Part shown: piece by piece, positions 1 through 4,956 of the stretch
Position numbering within the stretch: position 1 is the stretch's first letter
Layout of the letters: each line of letters starts with the position of its first letter
DNA from: Spirochaetaceae bacterium
Lineage (GTDB): Bacteria > Spirochaetota > Spirochaetia > Treponematales > Breznakiellaceae
DNA length: 5,251 bases
NCBI GenBank assembly: GCA_031279895.1
Contig: JAITHR010000272.1
Coordinates: forward strand, 1 to 5,251
Reading direction: 5' to 3'
The notes under the pieces: model-generated
Databases searched by the model: none
Seen by the model: only the letters and a program-made list of their open reading frames with translations
What the model was told of the DNA's origin: nothing
Program-made: the position numbers and the translations under genes

Positions 1-591
1 AACACCGCCGCGCTGGTGGCGCTCCTCGGCACCGCCGGGGTCGCCGTGGGGCTGGCACTCAAAGACACGCTGGGCAATATCGCCTCCGGTATCATGCTGG
101 TCATTCTCAAATCGTACCGCAAGGGGGATTTCATCGAGTTCGGCGCGTTTACCGGTACCGTAAAAGCCTTCGACCTTTTTACCACTACCCTCGAAACGCC
201 CGACGGGGTGTGCATCGCCGCGCCGAACTCGGCGATTTGGGCAGGGCCCGTGAAAAACTACAGCCGCTCCTCCAAACGAAGGATGGACCTGGTGGTGGGC
301 ATCTCCTACGGGGACTCAATCGACGCGGCGTACAGGGTAATGGAGTACATCGTCCGAAACGAAAGCCGGTTTCTCACGGACCCGGCGCCGCAAATCATGG
401 CCCAGTCCCTGGGGGAAAGCTCGGTGAATATCATGCTCCGCGTATGGGCGCCGGCGGACTGCTACTGGGATATTTACTGGAAACAGATACGGGCAATCAA
501 AGAGGCCGTCGAAGCGGCGGGTCTTACCATTCCTTTCCCCCAGCGGGACGTGCGTCTCATCACAAACCCCCATTCTACCGAAACGGCCTGA
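1..591 (+). CDS. mscS: MscS-family mechanosensitive channel, 3' part (start lies before the window)
   Basis: Frame 1 is open from the first base to a TGA at 589-591, giving 196 visible residues; the true start is upstream, so the internal GTG at 16 should not be taken as the start. The protein opens inside the pore-lining TM3 helix, with the small-residue pattern LLGTAGVAVGLALKDTLGN followed by IASGIMLVILKSYRKGDFIE, as in E. coli MscS. Next come the beta domain (about residues 40-95, including TPDGVCIAAPNS and a KNYSR segment) and the alpha/beta vestibule domain, ending with IPFPQRDV close to the C-terminus. The family forms heptameric inner-membrane channels that open under membrane tension and release solutes during hypo-osmotic shock. 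The length after TM3 matches small, MscS-sized members; extra N-terminal TM segments cannot be excluded. Its last 17 bp overlap the convergent gene on the other strand. Confidence 0.95.
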   Translation, partial: NTAALVALLGTAGVAVGLALKDTLGNIASGIMLVILKSYRKGDFIEFGAFTGTVKAFDLFTTTLETPDGVCIAAPNSAIWAGPVKNYSRSSKRRMDLVVGISYGDSIDAAYRVMEYIVRNESRFLTDPAPQIMAQSLGESSVNIMLRVWAPADCYWDIYWKQIRAIKEAVEAAGLTIPFPQRDVRLITNPHSTETA

Positions 592-997
592 ATACCTGCG
601 TTACCGGCCCGCCGTGCTCGAAAAGCCGGCGCAGGTAGAGCCGGTCCGTGAGAACCCGCTTTTCCCAAAGCCCGTCTTTCTGGACCTCCGCCGCCATCCA
701 GACAACATCCGCCGCGTCCAGCTCCCCACGCGCCTGGGCAAAAAGGTAATTCCCCGCGGGAAGCGCGAATTCCCCGCTCCCCTCTTCAACGCGGGCGGTT
801 CCCGCAAAGAGCGGCGCTCCCAGGTAACCCTCCGGTTCCGGCTCTATGCTGAACGCCTGCTCCTGGGGGATCGCAAACAAAAAGAGCGTTTCCCCCGCGC
901 CTTTTCCGGCAACGGCAAAAGGGGAAAGCGTATGGTCCGGATCGTAAAAAAGCGGGGCATAGAGGGTAAGGCGCATAACGTTAAGCTGTTGTTTCAT
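575..997 (-). CDS. Conserved-looking small protein of unknown function (140 aa)
   Basis: I do not recognise a family for this 140-residue reading frame. The start chosen is the ATG at 995-997 (MKQQLNVMRL), preceded by GGAAAG at a suitable distance. The frame stays open upstream to 1090, but that extra 31-residue, Arg-rich part is simply translated repeat DNA and should be left out. The product looks soluble, with no signal peptide or membrane segment. It has several aromatic, beta-rich stretches (GETLFLFAIPQ, LPAGNYLFAQ) and a C-terminal part with VVWMAAEVQKDGLWEKR and LYLRRLFEHGGPVTQVFRPF. These patterned, non-repetitive segments and third-position G+C use like that of the neighbours argue for a real gene. 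The TAG at 575-577 lies inside the convergent mechanosensitive channel gene. No transcription terminator is visible between them. The upstream gap is filled by two repeat units, so its promoter is unclear. Confidence 0.8.
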   Translation of the reverse strand: MKQQLNVMRLTLYAPLFYDPDHTLSPFAVAGKGAGETLFLFAIPQEQAFSIEPEPEGYLGAPLFAGTARVEEGSGEFALPAGNYLFAQARGELDAADVVWMAAEVQKDGLWEKRVLTDRLYLRRLFEHGGPVTQVFRPFR

Positions 998-1000
998 TTT

Positions 1001-1006
1001 CTTTCC
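1001..1006 (-). promoter_or_regulatory. Ribosome binding site that sets the start of the 140-aa protein
   Basis: On the - strand GGAAAG is followed by AAA and then the ATG at 997. It is the only Shine-Dalgarno-like sequence near a candidate start of this frame, and it rules against the upstream ATGs that lie inside repeat DNA. The repeat array begins about 10 bp further upstream. Confidence 0.6.
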
Positions 1007-1015
1007 GGCCCGCCG

Positions 1016-1090
1016 CCGTCTCCGACGGTTCCATAAGCTTCCCGCGTCGCGCCTGTAAGCAGTCGTTGACAGCTTCGGGGCGCTCCACAT
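1016..1090 (+). repeat. Hairpin-headed repeat, unit 1 (head type B)
   Basis: The unit starts with the hairpin head CCGTCTCCGACGG (1016-1028; five base pairs around a TCC loop). A 63-bp body follows (1028-1090) that includes TTCCATAAGC, CGCGCCTGTAAGCAG, the core TCGTTGACAGC and the end GGCGCTCCACAT. The body is repeated in unit 2 with 5 mismatches over 63 bp and a period of 76 bp. It lies between the lipoprotein gene and the 140-aa gene and has no plausible coding function. Confidence 0.85.
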
Positions 1091-1091
1091 G

Positions 1092-1166
1092 CAGCCTCCG
1101 GCTGTTCCATAAGCGTCCCGAATCGCGCCTGTAAGCAGTCGTTGACAGCTTTGAGGCGCTCCACAT
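1092..1166 (+). repeat. Hairpin-headed repeat, unit 2 (head type A), tandem with unit 1
   Basis: The head is CAGCCTCCGGCTG (1092-1104), a different 13-mer from that of unit 1 but with the same five-pair stem and TCC loop. The body (1104-1166) matches unit 1 except at five positions. The next 47 bp, up to the lipoprotein stop at 1214, are A-rich and show no further repeat. Confidence 0.85.
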
Positions 1167-1213
1167 AAAGCAGAGCGCGTAACTTGCGTAGTTTTGGTAA
1201 AAAAGGAAAAGAA

Positions 1214-1969
1214 TTAGTTCCATGAGACTTCGTATTCCAGGGGCGTTTCAAGAACCAGGAGGTCAAGCAGGGGGATGTCGAACTCGGCGCGGTTTTTGGA
1301 GGCGCCGGACACGGTGCCGCCGCGAATGGCGCTTATGGGCCCGGGGAAGTCAACCGCGGCCCACACACGGGCGCCGGCTATCTCTTCCGCAATGCCCCTG
1401 CCGTATACCGAGCGCACGAGCGCCACGTATTCCGTCTTGGAGAGCGCCTCGCCGGTGGCCGCCGGCGCCATGAGTGCCGAAAGGTAGTCAACCGCGTCCG
1501 GCGAAAGGAGCGCCATGACCTTCGGGCTTATCTCCCGATTGAGACGCGCCGTAAACCTGCCGCCGCTGCCGGACTTTTGGTAGGTGATGAACCGTCCGCG
1601 CCCCTGGTTTTCAGGAACCGCGAGAAACGAGTCCACCTGCGCCACCGCGATGGTTCCGGTAATCGCAACCGGACTGACGTTGCTTAGGGAAACCGACTGC
1701 ACCCCGGGCGCCGCGCCGAGAGACGCGCCGATGGAGCGTCCGTCAAGGATGTTTTTCCCTGTTGCCGGCGCCGAAGGGTTGTTAAGACGGGAGAGCGCCT
1801 GAATGAGTGCCGCTGTGCGCGGCTCAAGGTTCGCCTGGAGGGACAGGTTCCCGGACCCCTCCTGCGAGAGCGCGGCGTTCACCCGCGCCGAACAGGAAGC
1901 GGCCAGCATAACCGCAAGGACTAAGAGACCGCCGCAACCTGCTTTCTTTTTCATGTTCTTTATTTTCAT
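1214..1969 (-). CDS. Putative lipoprotein of unknown function (251 aa)
   Basis: The start taken is the ATG at 1967-1969 (MKIKNMKKKAG), with a weak GAGAAA ribosome site just upstream; the ATG at 1952-1954 is an alternative. Reading further upstream to 2056 would run through the -10 box, so the longer frame is rejected. The N-terminus is Lys-rich, followed by the hydrophobic stretch GGLLVLAVMLAASC. Cys26 is the likely lipidated residue. Its box (L-A-A-S-C) is looser than the classic L-A-G-C but is of the kind accepted in spirochaetes. The mature part has a Ser/Gly/Asn-rich segment, NLSLQANLEPRTAALIQALS, and a later region with YLSALMAPAATGEALSKTEYVALVRSVYG, ending in LLVLETPLEYEVSWN. I recognise no domain. 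It is probably anchored to the envelope. A separate promoter precedes it, so it need not depend on transcription from the chemoreceptor gene. Confidence 0.85.
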   Translation of the reverse strand: MKIKNMKKKAGCGGLLVLAVMLAASCSARVNAALSQEGSGNLSLQANLEPRTAALIQALSRLNNPSAPATGKNILDGRSIGASLGAAPGVQSVSLSNVSPVAITGTIAVAQVDSFLAVPENQGRGRFITYQKSGSGGRFTARLNREISPKVMALLSPDAVDYLSALMAPAATGEALSKTEYVALVRSVYGRGIAEEIAGARVWAAVDFPGPISAIRGGTVSGASKNRAEFDIPLLDLLVLETPLEYEVSWN

Positions 1970-2027
1970 TGTTTTTCTCAAAAGACCGCACACTTTACCG
2001 CACGGTATATTCGTACAACTTTCCTGC

Positions 2028-2056
2028 ATTATAGCGCACCGGCCCGATTGTTCCAA
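2028..2056 (-). promoter_or_regulatory. Sigma-70-type promoter for the lipoprotein gene
   Basis: On the - strand a perfect TATAAT (2028-2033) sits 17 bp downstream of TTGGAA (2051-2056, 4 of 6 matches to the -35 consensus). Transcription would start near 2021, giving a leader of about 50 nt before the ATG at 1969. The -35 box is only 3 bp from the edge of the repeat that starts at 2060. Confidence 0.65.
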
Positions 2057-2059
2057 CCC

Positions 2060-2161
2060 CAGCCTCCGGCTGTTTCAAACAGCTTCACGCATACCGCCTC
2101 AAAGCTGTCAACGACCGCTTACAGGCGCTTCGCGGGACGCTTTTGAAACCGTCGGAGACGG
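2060..2161 (-). repeat. Hairpin-headed repeat with heads at both ends, overlapping the chemoreceptor 3' end
   Basis: Read on the - strand this copy starts with head B (CCGTCTCCGACGG, 2149-2161), then TTTCAAAAGCGTC, a body with CGCCTGTAAGC and GGTCGTTGACAGCTTTGAGGC, matching units 1 and 2. It ends with head A in opposite orientation (2060-2072). The two ends, each a head followed by TTTCAAA and then CAGC or AGC, form imperfect terminal inverted repeats. It is the only copy in the window with this closed, two-headed form. Its left part (2108-2161) is translated as the chemoreceptor C-terminus. Confidence 0.85.
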
Positions 2162-3907
2162 CGGAGACGGCGGAGGCGGGACGACAAGTTCTTTGGTCTT
2201 TTCAAGGAAAGAGCCGATGGTCCTGCTTGCGGTCCTGACCTCGCGGGCGCGCTTCGTTACTTCCGTAGAAATCTGCTCAAGCCGCGCCATCTCCCGATGA
2301 ATAGTATCGCTCTGCCGGTTTATCCGCCCGGAACCGTCCTTAACCTGACCTGTCATCTCCTGAATGGTTTTAAGCGCGTTTATGATGTTCCCGCCGCCTG
2401 CGGCAAGGTCCGCCACCGAAGCGTCCACCAGAGCAAAAGAATTGTCCATGGACCTTATCTCCGTGAATATCGTGTTCATGGCCTCCACCGTCTCACGGGA
2501 AACCGTGCCTATCTGAAAAATAGCCCGCTCAAGGTTCTTAATCTCCGCGGAAACCGATTCCGACTCCTTTCCCGCCATCTCCGCCAGTTTGCGGATTTCC
2601 CCGGCAACCACCGCGAACCCCTTGCCGGACTCCCCGGCGTGCGCGGCCTCGATAGCCGCGTTCATCGCAAGGATGTTGGTCTGCGCCGCGATGTCCGCGA
2701 TGGTCTTGTTGGCGTTCTGCAAGGCCGCCGACTGTTCGCGCATCCGCGCCACCTCCTGGGAGAGCTTCGAGAGCATGGCGCCGCCGCCGGAAGACGACTT
2801 GCTGAGGGTGTCGGCGGTTTTGCTTACCTTGCCCACCTCCTCCTTTATGGAGCCGATGTTGGAAATGAGGCTTTCTATAGAAAGAAAAGACCGGTCAATG
2901 TAGTCCGCCTGGGTGGAAACCGCCTGGTCAAGGTACGCGATGGATGTGGTGATTTCCTCGATGGCGCCTGCGGTCTGGGCAAGAGAATCTATCTGGGAAT
3001 CGGTCTCCGTACCCATCGCATCCATATTGCCGGTGATAACCTTAAGGGCGTCGGCTGACTCGGATATGACCGTGGAGAGGCGCTTGAAAGTGGTGGTAAC
3101 CGTCGAGAGGTTCCGCGCCGCCTCTTCCATGGCGCCGCGGAGGTTGTCCCGTATATGGATGAGCGCGGTCTGGATATTCCCGATCTCGTCTTTTCTGAAC
3201 CGCGTGAAGTCAACGTCGAAGTTCTGGTTTGAAAGGAACTCCGCTATGGTTTCCAGCTCTTTTATGGGGCGTATCAGGGAGCCGGACATATTTATCGTGA
3301 GTGCCAGAGCCGCGGCGGTCGAAAGCGCGACGCAGATAACAAAATCGAACAGCGCCCGTTGCCGGAGGTTTTTTACGGCGGTTATCTCGTAATCCGCCAT
3401 GAGTACGCTCTGTACCGCGCCGTCTTTGATAATCGGGAGGCACGCGGAGATAAAAGTCCCCCAGTCGTCGGTAAAGGGCTTCTTGGCGATCTGAAGGGTC
3501 CCGGTCCGAAAGGCCGCGCTCATAACCGGCGGGATTTCCTCCACCTCCCAGAGCCCGAACATATCCTCCATGGTATCCCCCGGAACCACATCGGATGCGA
3601 TGACGAACTGGAACGTGTTCCCCGCGGGCTTGCAGAGGTAGATATAGGCAAGGTCGAAGATCTCCGCCACATCCTGTATGCGGTATTCCATGGTCCAGTA
3701 TTCCTCCGCATCCTCCCGCCCCAGCTGTTCGAGCGCCTCAGGCTCCGCGAGATACGGGCATTGTTTTTCCACGAGCCGCAGTGCTTTGGTAAGGGTAGTG
3801 CGGTAGACATAGGTGATATACGCCGCGTAAGGGACATACATCATCAAAGAAATGAGTATGCCTAATCCGATAAAACACACGAAAAACTTTAACTTGAGAC
3901 TGTTCAT
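2108..3907 (-). CDS. Methyl-accepting chemotaxis protein (599 aa)
   Basis: This is a complete transmembrane chemoreceptor. TM1 covers about residues 7-34. A periplasmic sensor follows (about 36-184), with a CACHE-like end ([11 protein letters not shown], then [16 protein letters not shown]), so a small-molecule ligand is likely but unknown. TM2 is about 186-206 and a HAMP domain about 207-262 ([15 protein letters not shown], then [13 protein letters not shown]). A long coiled-coil signalling region runs to about 570. Its hairpin tip at 404-442 carries the family hallmark ([18 protein letters not shown], then [16 protein letters not shown]), which binds CheA and CheW at the inner membrane. No CheR-docking pentapeptide is seen at the C-terminus. 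Oddly, residues 577-599 ([11 protein letters not shown] and a basic tail) are encoded by an intergenic repeat, which also supplies the TGA stop. The ATG at 3905-3907 has a weak GGGAA ribosome site. A TACAAT lies just upstream but has no matching -35, and no flagellar sigma-28 promoter is visible. Confidence 0.96.
   Translation of the reverse strand: MNSLKLKFFVCFIGLGILISLMMYVPYAAYITYVYRTTLTKALRLVEKQCPYLAEPEALEQLGREDAEEYWTMEYRIQDVAEIFDLAYIYLCKPAGNTFQFVIASDVVPGDTMEDMFGLWEVEEIPPVMSAAFRTGTLQIAKKPFTDDWGTFISACLPIIKDGAVQSVLMADYEITAVKNLRQRALFDFVICVALSTAAALALTINMSGSLIRPIKELETIAEFLSNQNFDVDFTRFRKDEIGNIQTALIHIRDNLRGAMEEAARNLSTVTTTFKRLSTVISESADALKVITGNMDAMGTETDSQIDSLAQTAGAIEEITTSIAYLDQAVSTQADYIDRSFLSIESLISNIGSIKEEVGKVSKTADTLSKSSSGGGAMLSKLSQEVARMREQSAALQNANKTIADIAAQTNILAMNAAIEAAHAGESGKGFAVVAGEIRKLAEMAGKESESVSAEIKNLERAIFQIGTVSRETVEAMNTIFTEIRSMDNSFALVDASVADLAAGGGNIINALKTIQEMTGQVKDGSGRINRQSDTIHREMARLEQISTEVTKRAREVRTASRTIGSFLEKTKELVVPPPPSPPSPTVSKASREAPVSGR
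2154..2180 (-). repeat. Three tandem 9-mers encoding a Pro/Ser run
   Basis: On the + strand GGAGACGGC occurs at 2154-2162 and 2163-2171, followed by the variant GGAGGCGGG at 2172-2180. It looks like a slippage expansion of one edge of head B. In the chemoreceptor it encodes the run of prolines and serines around residues 577-585. Confidence 0.65.
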
Positions 3908-3950
3908 AAGTTCCCATTCTATTGTATTTCACTTTCTTGTACTACACCCC

Positions 3951-3983
3951 CAGCCTCCGCAGCCTCCGGCCCGTCTCCGACGG
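3951..3983 (+). repeat. Cluster of repeat heads (two partial A, one complete B)
   Basis: CAGCCTCCG is followed at once by CAGCCTCCGG and then the complete head CCGTCTCCGACGG (3971-3983) with TTTTAAACAGG after it. The abutting partial heads suggest repeated joining or slippage at this point, about 45 bp upstream of the chemoreceptor start. The usual repeat body does not follow. Confidence 0.7.
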
Positions 3984-4073
3984 TTTTAAACAGGGCCGCT
4001 TGTTGTTTCCGAATGGTGCAACACCCTGTCCGGTGAGCGCGTCCGTGCTGCCCAGGCGCGGCTACGCTTCGCG

Positions 4074-4086
4074 CAGCCTCCGGCTG
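4074..4086 (+). repeat. Solitary repeat head, type A
   Basis: This is a perfect CAGCCTCCGGCTG hairpin head, followed by TTCGAGAGC, a diverged form of the usual TTYCAWAAGC. The conserved body is absent, so this is a fragment. Confidence 0.7.
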
Positions 4087-4166
4087 TTCGAGAGCCGTGC
4101 GTTGTTGTGCGTTGTTCGGAGACGGCGTGGTTCGGGGCGCGGCGCAGGAAGCCGCTACCGTGGGGT

Positions 4167-4188
4167 TTGGGGAGGCTGGCCTCCCCAA
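4167..4188. repeat. Perfect 22-bp palindrome
   Basis: TTGGGGAGGC, TG, then GCCTCCCCAA: ten complementary bases on each side of a 2-base centre, in practice about nine pairs closed by a CTGG loop. Neither strand has a T-run after it, so it is not a standard intrinsic terminator. It lies at the switch between + and - oriented repeat pieces. Confidence 0.75.
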
Positions 4189-4201
4189 CCGCCGGAGGCA
4201 G
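4189..4201 (-). repeat. Repeat head, type C
   Basis: On the - strand this reads CTGCCTCCGGCGG, the same head design with one G-T wobble pair. An identical 13-mer occurs at 4264-4276. The two flank the - oriented unit at 4207-4263. Confidence 0.6.
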
Positions 4202-4206
4202 CTAGT

Positions 4207-4263
4207 CAGTCAACGCCCGCTTAGGAGCGCGTGGCATGACGCTTATGAAACAGCCGGAGGCTG
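4207..4263 (-). repeat. Hairpin-headed repeat unit (head type A)
   Basis: On the - strand this starts with CAGCCTCCGGCTG (4251-4263), continues with TTTCATAAGCGTC, a GCGCTCCTAAGCGG segment, and ends in CGTTGACTG. The order and spacing match units 1 and 2, with more divergence in the body. The unit lacks the distal GGCGCTCCACAT end. Confidence 0.75.
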
Positions 4264-4276
4264 CCGCCGGAGGCAG
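4264..4276 (-). repeat. Repeat head, type C (second copy)
   Basis: This is identical to the 13-mer at 4189-4201 and directly adjoins head A of the preceding unit. With three bases on its left it forms a slightly larger palindrome (4261-4276, CTGCC and GGCAG arms). Confidence 0.6.
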
Positions 4277-4282
4277 GTCAGC

Positions 4283-4339
4283 TGACCGTCGCGGTTCGGA
4301 GCCGCTTCGCATGACGCTTATGGAACCGTCGGGGCGCGG
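4283..4339 (-). repeat. Degenerate repeat unit with a decayed type B head
   Basis: On the - strand CCGACGG is followed by TTCCATAAGCGTCATGCG and a GCGGCTCCGAAC segment. The outer half of the head (4331-4339) no longer matches. The GTTGAC core is not recognisable. Confidence 0.55.
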
Positions 4340-4340
4340 C

Positions 4341-4370
4341 GTTGTTCGGAGCGCGGGACATGACGCTTAT
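4341..4370 (-). repeat. Repeat fragment (body only)
   Basis: On the - strand CATAAGCGTCATG and GCGCTCCGAAC match the inner part of the neighbouring units. The usual head is missing and the unrelated palindrome at 4377-4391 lies in its place. Confidence 0.5.
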
Positions 4371-4376
4371 GTGCCA

Positions 4377-4391
4377 CCCGCCGCCGGCGGG
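4377..4391. repeat. GC-rich hairpin downstream of the YbjN-like gene
   Basis: CCCGCC, GCC, then GGCGGG can form a strong six-pair stem about 22 nt after the TAA of the gene at 4414-4926. No T-run follows on the - strand, so it is at best a weak or factor-assisted stop for transcription, or an element protecting the transcript's 3' end. Confidence 0.5.
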
Positions 4392-4413
4392 CGGAGACGG
4401 TACGCCTTGTCCG

Positions 4414-4926
4414 TTACTCCTGACCGGACATTTCATCTATAAAATCCTGTCTTGCACCGGCAATCAGACTCATAGACCGATAGAAAAAGGTACTGAAATC
4501 AGCGGGATTTTTTAGAAATAGTTCTACGGAAATTGAGACGTTATTCCAATCCTGAGTGAGATACACTTTCACAACTTTCTTGTTACCGGTAACGGTGTCC
4601 GCGGCAAATACCGCCTGAATGAGTTCGTCTTCGGATTCTATTTCCCAAAAGTTCGGGTACATAAGGTTAAAAAACTGTTGATCCTTCTCATGGACGGCTA
4701 TGTAGTAGATTCCGCCCTCATATTTGAACTGAACGTCCCCGTCGCTATCGACTGTCGGCGAGAAGCCCTCGGCCCGTAAAAAATTGCTATACAACTGCCG
4801 GAGCTGCTGCTTTGTCATGTCTTGCGCCGAGGCACCGGCACCGAAAAAGCAGGAAAGCAGCACTACAAAACACCATACCCGCGCCGAACCGAAGGGCGCC
4901 GTCAAAAAACAGGTCTGTTTCATCAT
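4414..4926 (-). CDS. Secreted protein with a YbjN-like domain (170 aa)
   Basis: The N-terminus is an export signal: a short basic start, the hydrophobic core VWCFVVLLSCFFGAG, and a signal peptidase I site ASA before Gln35. Cys26 in LLSC is a weaker alternative lipidation site. The mature part (about 37-165) has the layout of YbjN-like domains, which share a fold with type III secretion chaperones: a helix LRQLYSNFLRAEGF, strands DGDVQFKYEGGIYYIAV, a segment EKDQQFFNLMYPNFW, then KKVVKVYLTQDWNNVSISVE and a final helix ending near FIDEM. The precise role of exported members is unknown to me. AAAGGA lies 3 nt before the first ATG (4926) and 6 nt before the second (4923), so Met2 may be the real start. 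The gene follows the CAP gene by 30 bp and is probably cotranscribed with it. It looks more A+T-rich than its neighbours. Confidence 0.85.
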   Translation of the reverse strand: MMKQTCFLTAPFGSARVWCFVVLLSCFFGAGASAQDMTKQQLRQLYSNFLRAEGFSPTVDSDGDVQFKYEGGIYYIAVHEKDQQFFNLMYPNFWEIESEDELIQAVFAADTVTGNKKVVKVYLTQDWNNVSISVELFLKNPADFSTFFYRSMSLIAGARQDFIDEMSGQE

Positions 4927-4929
4927 AAT

Positions 4930-4935
4930 TCCTTT
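4930..4935 (-). promoter_or_regulatory. Ribosome binding site of the YbjN-like gene
   Basis: AAAGGA on the - strand. The distance to the second ATG (6 nt) is more usual than that to the first (3 nt), which favours a start at 4923. Confidence 0.6.
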
Positions 4936-4956
4936 ACTCCCTTAATTTATAACAGG

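Larger units (their letters stand above)
3941..4413. other. Gene-free gap made of repeat fragments and palindromes
   Basis: No convincing gene is visible in these ~470 bp between the YbjN-like gene and the chemoreceptor gene. Short open frames exist on both strands, but they read through repeat heads, are rich in Arg, Gly and Pro, and lack ribosome sites. The left side (3951-4086) has heads in + orientation, the right side (4189-4375) has units in - orientation, and a 22-bp palindrome (4167-4188) lies between. The stretch 3990-4070 resembles no other part of the window. GTTCGGAG recurs at about 4113, 4294 and 4343. No clear promoter for the chemoreceptor was found here. Confidence 0.7.

Noticed and set aside
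210..638. 142-codon + strand frame inside the channel gene
   Set aside because: It overlaps the clearly recognisable MscS frame, and its product is a Gly/Arg/His-rich shadow with no ribosome site or known motif.
998..1090. N-terminal extension of the 140-aa protein up to an ATG at 1090
   Set aside because: It is wholly made of repeat DNA and linker, is Arg-rich, and bypasses the good ribosome site next to the ATG at 997.
1016..1166. CRISPR array
   Set aside because: There are only two 75-bp units, the repeated part is almost the whole unit, and there are no spacers or cas genes.
1167..1213. T-run on the - strand after the lipoprotein stop as an intrinsic terminator
   Set aside because: The seven-T run has no stable GC-rich stem just before it.
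1970..2056. N-terminal extension of the lipoprotein to 2056
   Set aside because: It would place the -10 box inside the coding region and bury the signal peptide behind 29 unrelated residues.
2297..3058. 253-codon + strand frame antisense to the chemoreceptor
   Set aside because: It is a shadow of the high-G+C chemoreceptor gene, whose opposite-strand product has unmistakable family motifs. The antisense product is Arg/His/Gly-rich without a recognisable domain.
3359..3865. 168-codon + strand frame antisense to the sensor domain
   Set aside because: It is a shadow frame over the chemoreceptor N-terminus, with no ribosome site or recognisable motif.
3922..4224. Short + strand frames in the repeat-filled gap
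   Set aside because: They read through repeat heads and palindromes and their composition reflects the repeats; no start signal is visible.
4946..4951. TATAAA as a promoter for the YbjN-like gene
   Set aside because: There is no -35 at proper spacing (TTGACT is 31 bp away), and the 30-bp gap to the CAP gene makes cotranscription more likely.
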